This document shows positions 63,064 through 64,000 of a stretch of 64,000 nt of DNA, one piece after another. Source of the DNA: Chrysophaeum taylorii. Its lineage: Eukaryota > Sar > Pelagophyceae > Pelagomonadales > Pelagomonadaceae. The stretch lies in the NCBI GenBank assembly GCA_029834535.1, contig JAQMWT010000297.1, positions 146,200-210,199 on the forward strand, read 5' to 3'. The notes under the pieces were generated by a model. It ran no database searches and was not told the DNA's origin. It saw only the letters and a program-made list of their open reading frames with translations. Position numbers and translations under genes: made by a program. Numbering within the stretch: the stretch's first letter is position 1; the number at the start of each line of letters is the position of its first letter.

Positions 63064-64000
63064 AAGTGCAGGTCAGTGTTCACCTATCCCTCTCTAACCC
63101 CTAAGTTCACCTGGTCCCTGTTTGTATGTTCCACCTGGTCAGTAAGTTCACCTAGCCACACCACCTTGAGCCTGTCGCTCTCGCCTCCGCCACTAAGCTG
63201 CTTTGATCCGCACGCGCCGCTCAACCTTTGAGTTTACTCTAAGTCCTTACTTAAAAACCCCAGTATGTTCACCTGGTCCCAGTTTCACCTGGTCCTCAGT
63301 TCCCAGTCCCAATCTCAAACCCCGTAAGTTCACCTGGTCCCAGTAAGTTCCTACAGTGCGCGTGTAGACGCGGGAGGGGCTTATCGGTATTGCGCAGCAC
63401 GTGTGGGTAGGGTGGAGTCGTCACTCAGAAGAGGATATCCTCGGGGTTGCCGATCGACAGAGAGCCACGAGCTGGACGTGGCAGAAGACGGGCTTGGGAA
63501 AGAGGACGCCGACCTCGCGGGGCGTCTGGCCCTGGCTCTTGTTGATCGTTTGGCGTAGGCGGGCCGGGATACAGGTTGGAGGAGCCTCGGTGACAACGAC
63601 ACGATCGATCATGTATCTGGTACCGTTGCAGTGGCCGTGCGACGGGTCGAGGTTGCGGACATTAAGCTCGCGATCAAAGTCAGCATGCCGTTGGTTGTCG
63701 AGAGTCTCTACTGTAAAGAGCGAGGCGTCGTCTTCCGACCCAGCCTAGTCAGCCGAAAGAACCCGACGCCTCGTCTCCGGGAAAAAGGCCGCGGTCATGC
63801 GCGCGTTGTCAGCATCGACAACATCGTTTCGACGGGCGTGAGAATGGCGCGCTGAAAGAGCCGCCGCGGGTCGTGGAAATTCTGCGAGGTCGCCGTAGAC
63901 GGCTTGAGGATCACTGTCTGGCTCTCGCGTACCTGATCCCATCTCGCGCCTACCTGATCCTTACCCTAAATCGAGGGACAGACAAACAGACAGACAAACA
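63064..64000 (-). mobile_element. Helitron-like element, cut by window end
   Basis: 3' end AAGTGCAGG at 63,064, AGTAAGTTCACC repeats, helicase fragment at ~63,380-63,930 (VDDSTLPTRAAQYR, NKSQGQTPREVGV, DVVDADNARMTAAF), the TCCCTCGATTTAGGGTAAGG block, and the start of its (TGTC)n tract in the last ~20 bases. Confidence 0.7.

Overview
The window looks like a piece of nuclear genome from a unicellular eukaryotic alga, most probably a stramenopile (pelagophyte- or dictyochophyte-like). This placement is an inference from four things. Host genes are GC-rich, with few and very short GT-AG introns (40, 51 and 76 bases). One gene encodes a very large Pmp-type beta-helix protein with a multi-pass C-terminus, an architecture common in stramenopile algae. 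There are eukaryotic tRNA genes, two of them with introns at position 37/38. Transposable elements are abundant (Ty1/Copia, Ty3/Gypsy, LINE, SINE, Helitron-like). A HEAT-repeat protein resembling the axonemal dynein assembly factor DNAAF5 suggests a flagellated cell. No species can be named from the sequence alone.

Layout. 1-2.74 kb holds the 3' end of a Copia element: RNase H tail, an extra 3' ORF ('ORF3') and an LTR. 4.17-14.3 kb is a compact host gene block: a DNAAF5-like HEAT protein (-), a coiled-coil protein of unknown function (-), an LSM11-like Sm protein in three exons (+), and a roughly 1,798-residue secreted or membrane beta-helix protein in two exons (-). 14.3-28.5 kb is mostly decayed: a DDE transposase fragment, tandem repeats, two intron-containing tRNA-Glu(UUC) genes, Helitron helicase fragments, an ALKBH7-like dioxygenase, two tRNA-Gly(GCC) genes and an RT-like fragment. 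28.76-30.09 kb is an intact kynurenine/aspartate-type aminotransferase with an N-terminal membrane anchor.

From 31.1 kb to the end the window is almost pure retrotransposon. A + strand Copia (31.4-35.8 kb) carries a SINE insertion. A + strand Gypsy (36.6-42.5 kb) has a cytosine-5 DNA methyltransferase domain between its protease linker and reverse transcriptase; a solo LTR of another family has landed inside that domain. On the - strand three Copia elements are nested. The oldest, 'Z' (about 42.65-53.55 kb), also encodes a cytosine-5 methyltransferase domain, here between protease and integrase. Element 'Y' is inserted in Z, and element 'X' is inserted in the RNase H of Y. X carries a SINE and a Helitron-like insertion.

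The most interesting biology is (i) cytosine methyltransferase domains in two unrelated LTR-retrotransposon lineages within 15 kb of each other; (ii) a Cys/His-rich ORF3 placed after pol in the Copia elements; (iii) a 19-21 nt motif repeated at nearly every domain boundary of those Copia elements, usually read as TExSLNY; and (iv) a LINE and a SINE that share an ~80 nt 3' tail ending in (GTTA)n, with clear target-site duplications. Nearly all the retroelement copies carry stops or frameshifts, so they are fossils rather than active copies. All family calls were made by eye from motifs; no database search was run.
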